From: DAOTVC01 sp034437215
GTDB taxonomy: Bacteria > Chloroflexota > Anaerolineae > B4-G1 > SLSP01
Direction: 5' to 3'
Length of the DNA stretch: 64,000 nt
NCBI GenBank assembly: GCA_034437215.1
Contig: DAOTVC010000175.1
Span: 1-64,000, forward strand
A program made the translations under genes and the position numbers. This document shows, in pieces, positions 45,603-53,642 of the stretch (position 1 is the stretch's first letter; each line of letters begins with the position of its first letter). The notes beneath the pieces were generated by a model, which made no database searches, was not told the origin of the DNA, and saw only the letters and a list, made by a program, of their open reading frames with translations.

Positions 45603-47204
45603 TCAAGCCTCCGGGGGATGCCCGCTCTTGACGAAGTACATCTGCATCAGCCCCTTGCCCTGCACCTCGGTCAACGCGCGGGGAACTAGGTCGTAAGCAT
45701 CCTTGACGCGCTGATAGGTAGCCTCGGAGACGTTGATCTGCATCGCCTGGGAGTGGGTCTGCATGCGCCAGGCCGTGTTCACCGCGTCGCCGAAGATGTC
45801 GTAGACGTACTTCTTGACCCCTACGACGCCCCCCACGACCTTGCCCGAGTGGATGCCGACGCGGATCTGCCACTTCACCTCTGAGCGTGCGCTACGCTCA
45901 CGCAGGTAGGCCAGGATGTCCAGCGCGGCCCGCACGATGTTGTGGGCGTGCTCTTCGTTCTCATCGGGAAGGCCGCAGACGGCCATGTAGGCATCCCCGA
46001 TGGTCTTCATACGTTCGCACCGGTTGCGTTCCATGATGTTGTCGAAGGCGGTGAAGAGCTCGTTCAACTCGCTGATGATGAAGGCCGGTTCGTACTGCGC
46101 CGCGATGGCGGTGAAATCGATGAGGTCCGAGAAGAGGATGCTGACGTTGTTGAACTCGCGCGGGGTTGTCCGCCCCGTCTCCTTGAGATCCTGCGCCACG
46201 CTGGAGGGGAGCACGTTGAGCAGCAGGGCCTCCGACTTCTCCCGCTCCTGCTGGGCCTGCTCGTAGAGGCGGTGCTGGCGGATGGCGACGGCGAGAAGGA
46301 CGGCGACCTCAGTGGCGATGGCGATGTGATCGGCGGTGAACATGCCCGGCTTCTGGGATTCGAGGATCAGGGCGCCCACGAGATCCCCGTTAACGAAGAG
46401 GGGTACGGCCATGTAGGAGCAGACGCCCGCTTGGCAGAGCGCTTCCAGAAGCAAGGGGCGTTGGGAGAGGGCCTCCAGATCGTTGCTGCCCTGGGCCAGC
46501 CCCTTGCTCAGCGGCTGCCCTTCGAACATCTCCCGATAGACCTCTTTGTCCAACTCCTGGAGCGCTCCGTGGGACTCCATAGCCAGCGTCTGCAGCTCAC
46601 CACTCTCGGTGCGGGCGATGACCATGACGCGCTGGCAGGGGATCAGCTGGCGGAGGCGTCCTACGGCGGCCAGGGCGACGTTGCTGGGGGAGCGCGCGGC
46701 CAGAATGGACTGATCGATCTTGTTCAGAACCCGCAGCCGTTCGGCGTACTGGTGCAGCATCATCTCCGCGTTCCGGCGGTCGGCTACCTCGTTCCGCAGG
46801 CGCGCGTTCTTCTCCTGCAGATCTTGTTGGACCCGGCGGAGTGTGAGGTGGGTCTCGATGCGCGCCAGAACCTCGTTGGCGTGGTAGGGCTTGGTGACGA
46901 AGTCCACGCCGCCGGCAGCGAAGGCCTTCATCTTGTCCTCGGGATTGCTCCGCACCGTGAGGAAGATGATGGGGACGTTCTCTGTTGCCGGGAGCGTTTT
47001 GATCTCCTCGCAGATTTCGTACCCGTCCATTCCCGGCATCATGATGTCCAGCAGGACGAGGTCGGGAGTTTTCTTCTCGATGGTTTGCAGGGCCTCCTTG
47101 CCGTTGGCTGCCGTGCGTACATCGTATCCGTGGCGCACCAGCAATGTGGTCAGGAGTTCCAGATTGTCTGGCATATCATCGATAAGCAGAATGGATTCTC
47201 TCAC
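45603..47204 (-). CDS. Response regulator-GAF-adenylate cyclase
   Basis: A 533-residue protein. An N-terminal receiver (LLIDDMPDN, LVLLDIMMPGMDGYE, Lys in FVTKPYH) is followed by a coiled coil, a GAF domain (about 160-310) and a class III cyclase domain. The active site looks intact: FSDLIDFT (metal Asp), RMKTIGDAYMAV (Lys and second metal Asp) and IFGDAVNTAWRM (Asp, Asn and Arg). Lys plus Asp at the substrate positions favours ATP, hence cAMP. The GTG start is preceded by GAGGA. It contrasts with the altered paralogue at 31900-33468. No histidine kinase is adjacent. Confidence 0.88.
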   Translation of the reverse strand: MRESILLIDDMPDNLELLTTLLVRHGYDVRTAANGKEALQTIEKKTPDLVLLDIMMPGMDGYEICEEIKTLPATENVPIIFLTVRSNPEDKMKAFAAGGVDFVTKPYHANEVLARIETHLTLRRVQQDLQEKNARLRNEVADRRNAEMMLHQYAERLRVLNKIDQSILAARSPSNVALAAVGRLRQLIPCQRVMVIARTESGELQTLAMESHGALQELDKEVYREMFEGQPLSKGLAQGSNDLEALSQRPLLLEALCQAGVCSYMAVPLFVNGDLVGALILESQKPGMFTADHIAIATEVAVLLAVAIRQHRLYEQAQQEREKSEALLLNVLPSSVAQDLKETGRTTPREFNNVSILFSDLIDFTAIAAQYEPAFIISELNELFTAFDNIMERNRCERMKTIGDAYMAVCGLPDENEEHAHNIVRAALDILAYLRERSARSEVKWQIRVGIHSGKVVGGVVGVKKYVYDIFGDAVNTAWRMQTHSQAMQINVSEATYQRVKDAYDLVPRALTEVQGKGLMQMYFVKSGHPPEA

Positions 47205-47436
47205 GGCTGTCCTCTATCTTCGACGGCTCAAGAACAGAGGTCTGAGGTGTAGGGCTCGAGACTGTCAGGGGCTTCTGCCCGTTTCCTGGTTCCTCTAAGG
47301 TGACCTGTGCCAGCTTTTTGGGTGCGAGACTACGACGTTAGACTTCCATCAGTACAAGTATAACATACTTTTGTCTCTACGTAAGGGGAATCGACTTGCA
47401 AGTGTTCTCTCTTGGGGTCAACCACGACAGGCCTAG

Positions 47437-47471
47437 CAACACGCCCACGGTGCATAGCCGTGGGCGTGTTG
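47437..47471 (-). terminator. Strong hairpin terminator of metK
   Basis: CAACACGCCCACGG (47437-47450) pairs with CCGTGGGCGTGTTG (47458-47471), a 14-bp perfect stem. It lies 12 bases after the metK stop codon. No T-run is obvious, so termination strength is uncertain. Confidence 0.65.
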
Positions 47472-47483
47472 GGTAAGGGATCT

Positions 47484-48698
47484 CTAGTGGAGGCCGGCGG
47501 CCTGTCGCAGGGTCTCCGCCTTATCCGTCCGCTCCCAGGGCAGATCGATGTCCGTCCGCCCGAAGTGGCCGTAGGCGGACGCCCGTCTATAGAGGGGGCG
47601 CCGCAGATCCAGGTCGCGGATGATGGCGGCGGGGCGCAGGTCGAAGTGCTCGCGGATGAGTGTCTCGATCTCTTCGTCGGGGATCTTGCCCGTGCCGAAG
47701 GTCTCCACTGCCAGGGAGAGAGGGCGCGCCACGCCGATGGCGTAGCTCACCTGCAGCTCCAGCCGGTCGGCGATGCCTGCCGCCACCAGGTTCTTGGCGA
47801 TGTAGCGGGCCATGTAGGTCGCCGAGCGGTCGACCTTCGTCGGATCCTTGCCGGAGAAGGCGCCGCCGCCGTGGCGGGCCACGCCTCCGTAGGTGTCGAC
47901 GATGATCTTGCGACCCGTGAGACCCGCATCGCCCAGAGGGCCGCCCGTCACAAAACGCCCCGTGGGGTTGATGAAGTACTTGGTCCCCTCGTCCAGGAGT
48001 TCGGCAGGGACCACGGCCTTGACCACGTGCTCGATCACGTCCTCGCGGATCTGCGCCGGGGTCGCGTCGGGCGCGTGCTGGGTGCTCACAACGACGGTGT
48101 CCACCCGCTGAGGCTTGCCGTAGGCATATTCCACCGTCACCTGGCTCTTTCCGTCGGGGCGCAGGTAGGGGAGTATCTCCGTCTTCCGCACCTCGGCGAG
48201 CCGCTGGGTGATCCGGTGGGCCAGCGCGATGGAGAGGGGCATCAGCTCCGGGGTCTCGTTGCAGGCGAAGCCAATCATCATCCCCTGATCCCCCGCGCCG
48301 ATGGCCTCGATCTCCGCGTCCGACATCTCCCCCGTCTTCGCCTCCAGCGCCTTATCGACGCCCAGCGCGATGTCGGCGGATTGCTCCTTGATGCTGACGA
48401 TCACCCCACAGGTCTCCCCGTCGAAGCCGTACTTGGCGCGATCGTAACCGATGTCCAGCACCACGTCCCGGGCAATCTGGGCAATGTCCACGTAGGTGCT
48501 CGTGGTGATCTCGCCCATCACCACGACGAGACCCGTGGTGACGCCGCACTCACAGGCGACGCGAGCGTCAGGATCGTCGGCGATGATCGCATCCAGCACC
48601 GCGTCGGAGATCTGGTCACAGATCTTGTCGGGGTGGCCCTCGGTCACCGACTCCGAGGTGAAGAAGTACTGCGGTGATTCCATGAACGTCGTTGTCAT
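47484..48698 (-). CDS. metK: S-adenosylmethionine synthetase
   Basis: A 404-residue enzyme making S-adenosylmethionine from methionine and ATP. It carries the family signatures EGHPDKICDQISD, GAGDQGMMIGFACNETPELM and GGGAFSGKDPTKVDRSA. The length is normal. The ATG at 48698 has AGGAGGTAAGT before it; the longer open frame upstream is leader. I saw no SAM-binding riboswitch in the ~70-base leader. Confidence 0.96.
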   Translation of the reverse strand: MTTTFMESPQYFFTSESVTEGHPDKICDQISDAVLDAIIADDPDARVACECGVTTGLVVVMGEITTSTYVDIAQIARDVVLDIGYDRAKYGFDGETCGVIVSIKEQSADIALGVDKALEAKTGEMSDAEIEAIGAGDQGMMIGFACNETPELMPLSIALAHRITQRLAEVRKTEILPYLRPDGKSQVTVEYAYGKPQRVDTVVVSTQHAPDATPAQIREDVIEHVVKAVVPAELLDEGTKYFINPTGRFVTGGPLGDAGLTGRKIIVDTYGGVARHGGGAFSGKDPTKVDRSATYMARYIAKNLVAAGIADRLELQVSYAIGVARPLSLAVETFGTGKIPDEEIETLIREHFDLRPAAIIRDLDLRRPLYRRASAYGHFGRTDIDLPWERTDKAETLRQAAGLH

Positions 48699-48774
48699 AC
48701 TTACCTCCTGAAGATTGACATGCGCCCCCTGAGGAGCGCCCCTATGCTTGTAGGCCTTGGTGGCCCAACAGCGC

Positions 48775-48802
48775 ATTATACCCCATTTCCCGCAGCTGTC
48801 GG
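48775..48802 (-). promoter_or_regulatory. Probable metK promoter
   Basis: A perfect TATAAT on the minus strand (48775-48780) lies 16 bases from CCGACA (48797-48802), a partial -35 match. The leader is about 70 bases. Confidence 0.6.
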
Positions 48803-48832
48803 GCTCTCACTTTTTTTATCGACGAGGAGGCT

Positions 48833-48838
48833 TATAAT
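48833..48838 (+). promoter_or_regulatory. -10-like TATAAT for the adenine deaminase gene
   Basis: TATAAT on the plus strand follows a T-rich stretch (48811-48818) at about the -35 distance. Transcription from here would carry the repeat arrays in the 5' leader. Confidence 0.4.
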
Positions 48839-48843
48839 CTTAG

Positions 48844-48930
48844 GGGATCAGGGATCAGGGATCAGGGATCAGGGATCGGGGATCGGAATCAAGAAGCGGG
48901 AATCAGGAAGCGGGAATCAGGGATCACGGG
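48844..48930 (+). repeat. Heptamer tandem array (GGGATCA)
   Basis: Four perfect GGGATCA units and two GGGATCG units run from 48844 to 48885. Degenerate GCGGGAATCAG-type units continue to about 48930. It lies in the leader of the adenine deaminase gene. Confidence 0.85.
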
Positions 48931-48950
48931 TGTTGTTGAGTACGTGACCT

Positions 48951-48993
48951 GACGACTAAACGACTAAATGACTATCTGACTGTTTTCGAGGAG
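48951..48993 (+). repeat. Octamer GACTA array with TTTTCGAGGAG before adenine deaminase
   Basis: Units with GACTA recur at an 8-base period (ACGACTAA, ACGACTAA, ATGACTAT, CTGACTG) and run into TTTTCGAGGAG, which supplies the ribosome site for the ATG at 49001. The same arrangement is upstream of the YibE/F gene on the other strand. Confidence 0.7.
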
Positions 48994-49000
48994 GGAAGCC

Positions 49001-50722
49001 ATGGAGCGCGAAGCCTTTCTGCATCTCTTAGCCGTCGCCCGCGGGGACACACCCGCCGATCTCGTTCTGCGCAACGGACAGGTCCTCAACGTCTTCACCG
49101 GGGAGCTGGAGGAGGTGGACGTCGCCCTTGCCGGTGCACATGTCGCCGGTCTGGGGGACTACGAGGGTCTGGAGATCCTCGACCTTGCGGGGCAGGTCGT
49201 CGTCCCGGGGCTCATCGATACCCACGTGCACATCGAATCCTCCATGGTCAGCCCTCCCCAGTTTGCACGTGCCGTCTTGCCCCGCGGCACGACCACCGTG
49301 ATCACCGATCCCCATGAAATTGCCAACGTTGCCGGGGCTGAGGGCATCCGCTACATGATCGCTGCCTCGGAGGGATTGGGGCTCACCGTCTTCGTCAACC
49401 TGCCCTCCTCGGTGCCCGCCACCCACATGGCGACCGCGGGCGCGGCGCTCGACGCAGCGGATCTCGTGGAGCTGCAGGATCTCCCCCGTGTCCTCGGGCT
49501 CGCGGAGTTCATGAACGTGCCGGGCGCCGTCCTGGGCTTCCCCGACGCCGTCGACAAGCTCCTCGCCTTCCAGGGAAAACACATCGATGGGCACGCCCCG
49601 GAGGTGGGCGGACGATGGCTGCAGGCTTACGCTGCTGCGGGCCCCTCCACCGACCACGAGAGCACCACCGCAGAGGAGGCGGCGGCGAAGGTGCGGGCCG
49701 GCATCTACGTCCTGGTGCGGGAGGCGACCTCCGCCAAGAACCTGCGCGCCCTCTTACCTCTCATCACGCCGGGGAACGCCCGCCGCTTCGCCTTCGCCAC
49801 CGACGATCGCCACCCCTCGGACCTTCTCGACGAGGGGCACCTCGATCATCTGGTGCGCCTCGCCGTGGAGGCAGGGCTGAGCCCTGTGACCGCCCTCCGC
49901 ATGGCGACGCTCAACGCCGCCGAGGTCTTCGGCCTGCGGGATCGCGGCGCCGTCGCGCCGGGGCGCCGCGCCGACCTCGTCGTCACCCCCTCGCTGGAGG
50001 CCTTCGAGGCGGCGCTCGTGATCAGCGGCGGTGAGGTGGTCGCCCGCGAGGGGCGCCTCGTAGGCGAGCGAGCGCTGCCCCATCCCGATGAGTCCGGCGT
50101 GCGGGGGAGCGTCAACGTCGATCTGGACGCGCTCTCCTTCCGCATCCCCGTCGCGGGTGCACGGGTGCGCGTTATCGGCGTCATCCCCGATCAGATCGTC
50201 ACCGAGGAGCGCATCCTGGAGCCGCGGGTGGAGGGGGGGGAGGTCCGCGCCGATCCGGAGCGGGATCTGCTGAAACTGGCCGTCGTGGAGCGCCACCGGG
50301 GCACGGGCAACGTGGGCCTCGGCTTCGTCCAGGGGCTGGGGCTCAAGCGGGGAGCCATCGCGGGAAGTGTGGGGCACGACGCCCACAACGTCACCGTCGC
50401 CGGGGTCGACGATGACGACATGCGCGCCGCCGTGCGCGCCGTCAAGGAGCTGGGCGGTGGGCTCGTCGCCGTCCTCGGCGGGGAGGTCCTGGGCAGCGTT
50501 CCCCTGCCCATCGGGGGGCTCATGTCCGATCGACCCATCGAGGAGGTACGGGTACAGATGGACAGGCTCCTCAAGGCGGTGCGTGAGCTGGGCTCTCCCC
50601 TTCACGACCCTTTCATGCAGCTGGGCTTTCTCGCGCTGGAGGTCATCCCCAAGCTGAAGCTGACCGACCAGGGGCTGGTGGATGTCGAAGCCTTCGACTT
50701 CGTCCCCCTCTGGGTGGCGTAA
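49001..50722 (+). CDS. ade: Adenine deaminase
   Basis: A 573-residue amidohydrolase converting adenine to hypoxanthine and ammonia. Metal ligands appear in DTHVHIESSM (His-x-His) near 70. ITDPHEIANVAGAEGI and AFATDDRHPSDLLDEGHLDH are family signatures, as is the C-terminal domain with GSVGHDAHNVTVAGVDDDDM. The length fits bacterial Ade. It sits upstream of the DUF2877-FdrA-DUF1116 genes and may feed purine carbon and nitrogen into them. Confidence 0.94.
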   Translation: MEREAFLHLLAVARGDTPADLVLRNGQVLNVFTGELEEVDVALAGAHVAGLGDYEGLEILDLAGQVVVPGLIDTHVHIESSMVSPPQFARAVLPRGTTTVITDPHEIANVAGAEGIRYMIAASEGLGLTVFVNLPSSVPATHMATAGAALDAADLVELQDLPRVLGLAEFMNVPGAVLGFPDAVDKLLAFQGKHIDGHAPEVGGRWLQAYAAAGPSTDHESTTAEEAAAKVRAGIYVLVREATSAKNLRALLPLITPGNARRFAFATDDRHPSDLLDEGHLDHLVRLAVEAGLSPVTALRMATLNAAEVFGLRDRGAVAPGRRADLVVTPSLEAFEAALVISGGEVVAREGRLVGERALPHPDESGVRGSVNVDLDALSFRIPVAGARVRVIGVIPDQIVTEERILEPRVEGGEVRADPERDLLKLAVVERHRGTGNVGLGFVQGLGLKRGAIAGSVGHDAHNVTVAGVDDDDMRAAVRAVKELGGGLVAVLGGEVLGSVPLPIGGLMSDRPIEEVRVQMDRLLKAVRELGSPLHDPFMQLGFLALEVIPKLKLTDQGLVDVEAFDFVPLWVA

Positions 50723-50764
50723 GCCGTGAGGCGGGCAGCTCTCCCATCTCAACCCTGCACCTTC

Positions 50765-50793
50765 TTGACAAATGCCGGGAGCTTTCGTAGAAT
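50765..50793 (+). promoter_or_regulatory. Consensus sigma-70-type promoter upstream of the DUF2877 gene
   Basis: A perfect TTGACA (50765-50770) and TAGAAT (50788-50793) are 17 bases apart. This is the best promoter in the window. It leaves a ~225-base leader before the DUF2877 start. Confidence 0.85.
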
Positions 50794-50803
50794 AGTAGGG
50801 TAA

Positions 50804-50877
50804 GGTGTCTGACATCTTCGCTACAACCTGACCTCATAAGCCCCCGGGCGAGGAGTGGCCGACACCTCTTTTGTTTT
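50804..50877 (+). promoter_or_regulatory. Candidate structured RNA leader (attenuator or riboswitch-like)
   Basis: Just after the promoter, GGTGTC (50804-50809) can pair with GACACC (50861-50866), enclosing about 50 bases. These include a possible inner hairpin (CCTC with GAGG around GCCC/GGGC). A T-rich run (TCTTTTGTTTT) follows at once. This looks like a regulatory leader ending in an intrinsic terminator. It matches no riboswitch consensus I know. The remaining bases to 51025 show no gene. Confidence 0.45.
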
Positions 50878-51025
50878 GTGCTTGGGCTCCTTCATCTTTC
50901 GATCTATTGAGGCGTGTTGGATCGTTTGTATTCCTGCATATTGTTCGCATCCGTTACCCTAAGTATGAAAGGTGGAGCTCGTCGGTGCTTCTAGTCGTGT
51001 GCTGTCCTCTTTGGAGGGCCTTGCG

Positions 51026-51988
51026 ATGACGATCACAGAGGCGACTTCCCTGCCGCAGAGCACCACTTACCTACGGTGCTCTCAACATTCAGGACGGACC
51101 TTCCCCCCAGCGGTGCAAGTGCGCTCTTTGAGTGTTCAGGCCTGGGATCTCGTTCGTTCAACCCCCGCAACCGTCCGGGTGCTGGGGCGCTTCAGGCGCA
51201 CCGTCGATCTCCTGGTCGGAGAGGATCTTCTGGCCCTCGTGCTTCCTGACGTGGGCAACGGCCCCTTTCACGTGGTCGTCGAGGCACTCCCGCCCCGCAG
51301 CCTTCCGCAAACCCTCACCCTTCAGTTGGAGGGGGAACTCCTGACTCTGGGCGCCTGGCGCTGTCGACTGCCCGATCCTCTTTCACCCTGGGATCCACGT
51401 CCTTCCTGGTCCGAGGTGCGTTTCCAGCCGGAGAACCTGAAGCATCTCTTGCTCCTCCTCGCCAAGGAGGTCCCTGCAAAGGGGAGTTCACCTTTCGACG
51501 GTCTTCCTGGGGGCGAAGAAGTCCCCCAGGTCACGGCCCTCCGTTGTGCTCTGGAGAGCGGAGATCGAGAGGCCGTTGTCGCTGCGGCAGAGTTGCTCGC
51601 AGGGTGGGGACCCGGCCTGACGCCCTCGGGTGACGACTTTCTTGCCGGGGTGATGCTCGCCTTACACTATCTAGGCTCCTCTGCGACGAAATCGGACACC
51701 CTTGCGCCTGCAACGGTGTCCGATTTTGCTTATGCCCTCTACGAGGCCGCCGCGCCGCGTACCAACCGCGTGAGCCGGGCCTTTCTCGCAGCCGCCCGCG
51801 ACGGGCTGGCGGACGAGCGCTGGCACCGGCTGCTGCGAACGGTGAGCGGTAAGGATACGCGGGCCTTGCGGTTGGCAGTGCGGGACGTCTTGGCCTTTGG
51901 TGCCACCTCGGGCCGGGACATGCTGGGCGGTTTTCTGTGGCTCTTAAGACAGAGGTTGCAGAGCGCGCCTGAGATCGCCAAGGCGTAA
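51026..51988 (+). CDS. DUF2877 protein (AllH/YlbF-like subunit)
   Basis: A 320-residue protein with DUF2877 features: VDLLVGEDLLALVLPDVGNG, LLAGWGPGLTPSGDDFLAG (the conserved Gly/Ser/Asp block) and FGATSGRDMLGGFLWLL. In E. coli YlbF (AllH) is a subunit of oxamate carbamoyltransferase with FdrA and YlbE. The next two genes encode those families here. ATG 51026 follows GGAGGG, seven bases away; an earlier GTG at 50972 has no good site. The gene contains a 12-bp palindrome at 51689-51726. Confidence 0.82.
   Translation: MTITEATSLPQSTTYLRCSQHSGRTFPPAVQVRSLSVQAWDLVRSTPATVRVLGRFRRTVDLLVGEDLLALVLPDVGNGPFHVVVEALPPRSLPQTLTLQLEGELLTLGAWRCRLPDPLSPWDPRPSWSEVRFQPENLKHLLLLLAKEVPAKGSSPFDGLPGGEEVPQVTALRCALESGDREAVVAAAELLAGWGPGLTPSGDDFLAGVMLALHYLGSSATKSDTLAPATVSDFAYALYEAAAPRTNRVSRAFLAAARDGLADERWHRLLRTVSGKDTRALRLAVRDVLAFGATSGRDMLGGFLWLLRQRLQSAPEIAKA
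51689..51726 (+). repeat. Perfect 12-bp inverted repeat inside the DUF2877 gene
   Basis: AAATCGGACACC (51689-51700) and GGTGTCCGATTT (51715-51726) are exact complements with a 14-base loop. The repeat codes TKSDTLAPATVSDF in frame, near two hydrophobic helices. Confidence 0.7.
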
Positions 51989-52071
51989 GGAGCCAGGCGT
52001 GGACTTCGGCGACCTGGTAGATCTGCCGTATGTCGGGGTATTCGGTTTGCTATTTCTTAAAGGAGGTCACT

Positions 52072-53631
52072 TTGGTTACTAAGACTCAGATCAAGAGCGG
52101 AGAGTACTACGACTCCGTCACGCTCCTGGAGGTAGCCCAGGGGTTGCTCGACGTGGAGGGAGTCCAGGACGCCGCCGTCGTTATGGGCACGCCGGCCAAT
52201 AAGGGCATTCTCAAGGATGCCAACTTGTTGACTGCGGAGGCCGATGCGGCTTCGTCCGACGATCTGGTTTTTGCCGTGCGCGCTGATTCTGAGGAGGCGG
52301 CAACCGAGGCACTGGAGCGTGCCGAAGAGCTGCTCCAGGAGTCCCGGGCGCCCAAGGAGGAGGGGGGACTGCAGCAGCCGCCCAAGACGATGGCGGCCGC
52401 CGTGAAGCGCATGGAGGAGGCTAACATTGTCCTCATCTCCGTCGCCGGTCGCTACGCCACCGGGGTTGCCCGGGAGGCGTTGGAGCGCGGGCTGCACGTC
52501 TTCCTCTTCAGCGACAACGTCTCCGTCGAGGATGAGATCGCGTTGAAGGAGCTGGGACGGGAGAAGGGGCTGCTCGTCATGGGGCCCGATGCGGGCACCG
52601 CCATCATCAACGGTGTGGCGCTGGGCTTCGCCAACGGCACCCTGCGGGGGCCGGTAGGTGTGGTCGCGGCCAGCGGTACGGGGTTGCAGTCGGTCACCAG
52701 CAACCTTACCCGCATGGGAGTGGGCATCAGCCAGGCCATCGGCACCGGGGGACGGGATTTGAAGAGCGCCGTGGGGGGGATCATGATGCTGGAGGGGCTC
52801 AAGGCCCTGCAGGCGGATCCCAAGACGGGGGTCCTGCTTCTCGTCTCCAAACCCCCGGCGCCTGCGGTGGCCGAGAAGGTATTGGAACAGCTCGAAGCCA
52901 GCGACAAACCTGCTGTTGTCTGCTTCCTGGGGGGCAAGGCCAGGACGATTCGGAAGGCGGGCGCTATCCCCGCCAAGACGCTGGAGGAGGCGGCCCACCT
53001 CGCAGCGGCTCTCGTGGAGGGCAAGGATCCTCAGGTCGCCCTGCAGCAGTTGGGGGATCGCGAGAAGGAGCTCCGGAAGGCGGCCAAGAAGCTCAAGAAG
53101 CTGCTCGACCCGCAGCAGAAGTACTTCCGCGGGCTCTTCAGCGGGGGGACCTTCTGCTTTGAGACCCAGCTGATCCTGGAGCGCATGGGACTGGAGGTCG
53201 TCTCCAACGCTCCCGTGGACGAGGCGCAACGGATGGCGGACTCCAGCAAGAGCGTGGAGCACACCGCCGTGGACCTGGGCGAGGACGAGTTCACCGTCGG
53301 GCGGCTCCATCCGATGCTCGATCCGACGCTGCGCAACCGGCGCATCGTTCACGAGGCGGAGGATCCCGAGACCGCCGTCATCTTCCTCGACATTGTGCTC
53401 GGCTATGGCGTCCATCCCGATCCTGCCGGTGCCGCTGTGGAGGCCATTCAGGAGGCCCGGAAGGTCGCGGGAGCCGAGGGGCGCAGGGTGATCTTCATCG
53501 CTTCTGTCTGCGGGACGCAGGACGACCCCCAGAAGTTGCAGGCTCAAGAGGCGAAGTTGGAGGCAGCCGGTGTGCACGTCCTATCCACCAACGCCGCTGC
53601 CACGCGGCTGGCAGGGTACATCCTGTCCTAA
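52072..53631 (+). CDS. FdrA-family protein, copy 1 (AllF-like)
   Basis: A 519-residue protein with two succinyl-CoA-synthetase-like Rossmann domains. It begins with the family signature SGEYYDSVTLLEVAQGLLDV and MGTPANKGIL. HVFLFSDNVSVEDEIALKEL, MGPDAGTAIINGVALGFAN and VVAASGTGLQSVTSNLTRMG follow in order. The second domain has KYFRGLFSGGTFCFETQLIL and DLGEDEFTVGRLHPM. The start is TTG 52072, set by AAAGGAGG five bases before it. It lacks the C-terminal segment found in copy 2; that segment is at the N-terminus of the next gene. Expected role: one subunit of an oxamate-carbamoyltransferase-like complex. Confidence 0.85.
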   Translation: MVTKTQIKSGEYYDSVTLLEVAQGLLDVEGVQDAAVVMGTPANKGILKDANLLTAEADAASSDDLVFAVRADSEEAATEALERAEELLQESRAPKEEGGLQQPPKTMAAAVKRMEEANIVLISVAGRYATGVAREALERGLHVFLFSDNVSVEDEIALKELGREKGLLVMGPDAGTAIINGVALGFANGTLRGPVGVVAASGTGLQSVTSNLTRMGVGISQAIGTGGRDLKSAVGGIMMLEGLKALQADPKTGVLLLVSKPPAPAVAEKVLEQLEASDKPAVVCFLGGKARTIRKAGAIPAKTLEEAAHLAAALVEGKDPQVALQQLGDREKELRKAAKKLKKLLDPQQKYFRGLFSGGTFCFETQLILERMGLEVVSNAPVDEAQRMADSSKSVEHTAVDLGEDEFTVGRLHPMLDPTLRNRRIVHEAEDPETAVIFLDIVLGYGVHPDPAGAAVEAIQEARKVAGAEGRRVIFIASVCGTQDDPQKLQAQEAKLEAAGVHVLSTNAAATRLAGYILS

Positions 53632-53642
53632 AGGAGAAAGTT

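Noticed and set aside
48699..48774. SAM riboswitch in the metK leader
   Set aside because: The leader is only about 70 bases and shows none of the SAM-I, SAM-II or SAM/SAH core elements I know.
48844..48930. CRISPR array
   Set aside because: The repeats are contiguous 7-mers without unique spacers, and no cas genes are present. The same holds for the arrays at 55038-55217.
50820..50850. TPP riboswitch (ACAACCTGACC resembles its AACCTGATC element)
   Set aside because: The other conserved TPP parts (the GGCTGAGA block and the second arm) are absent, and the genes are not thiamine-related.
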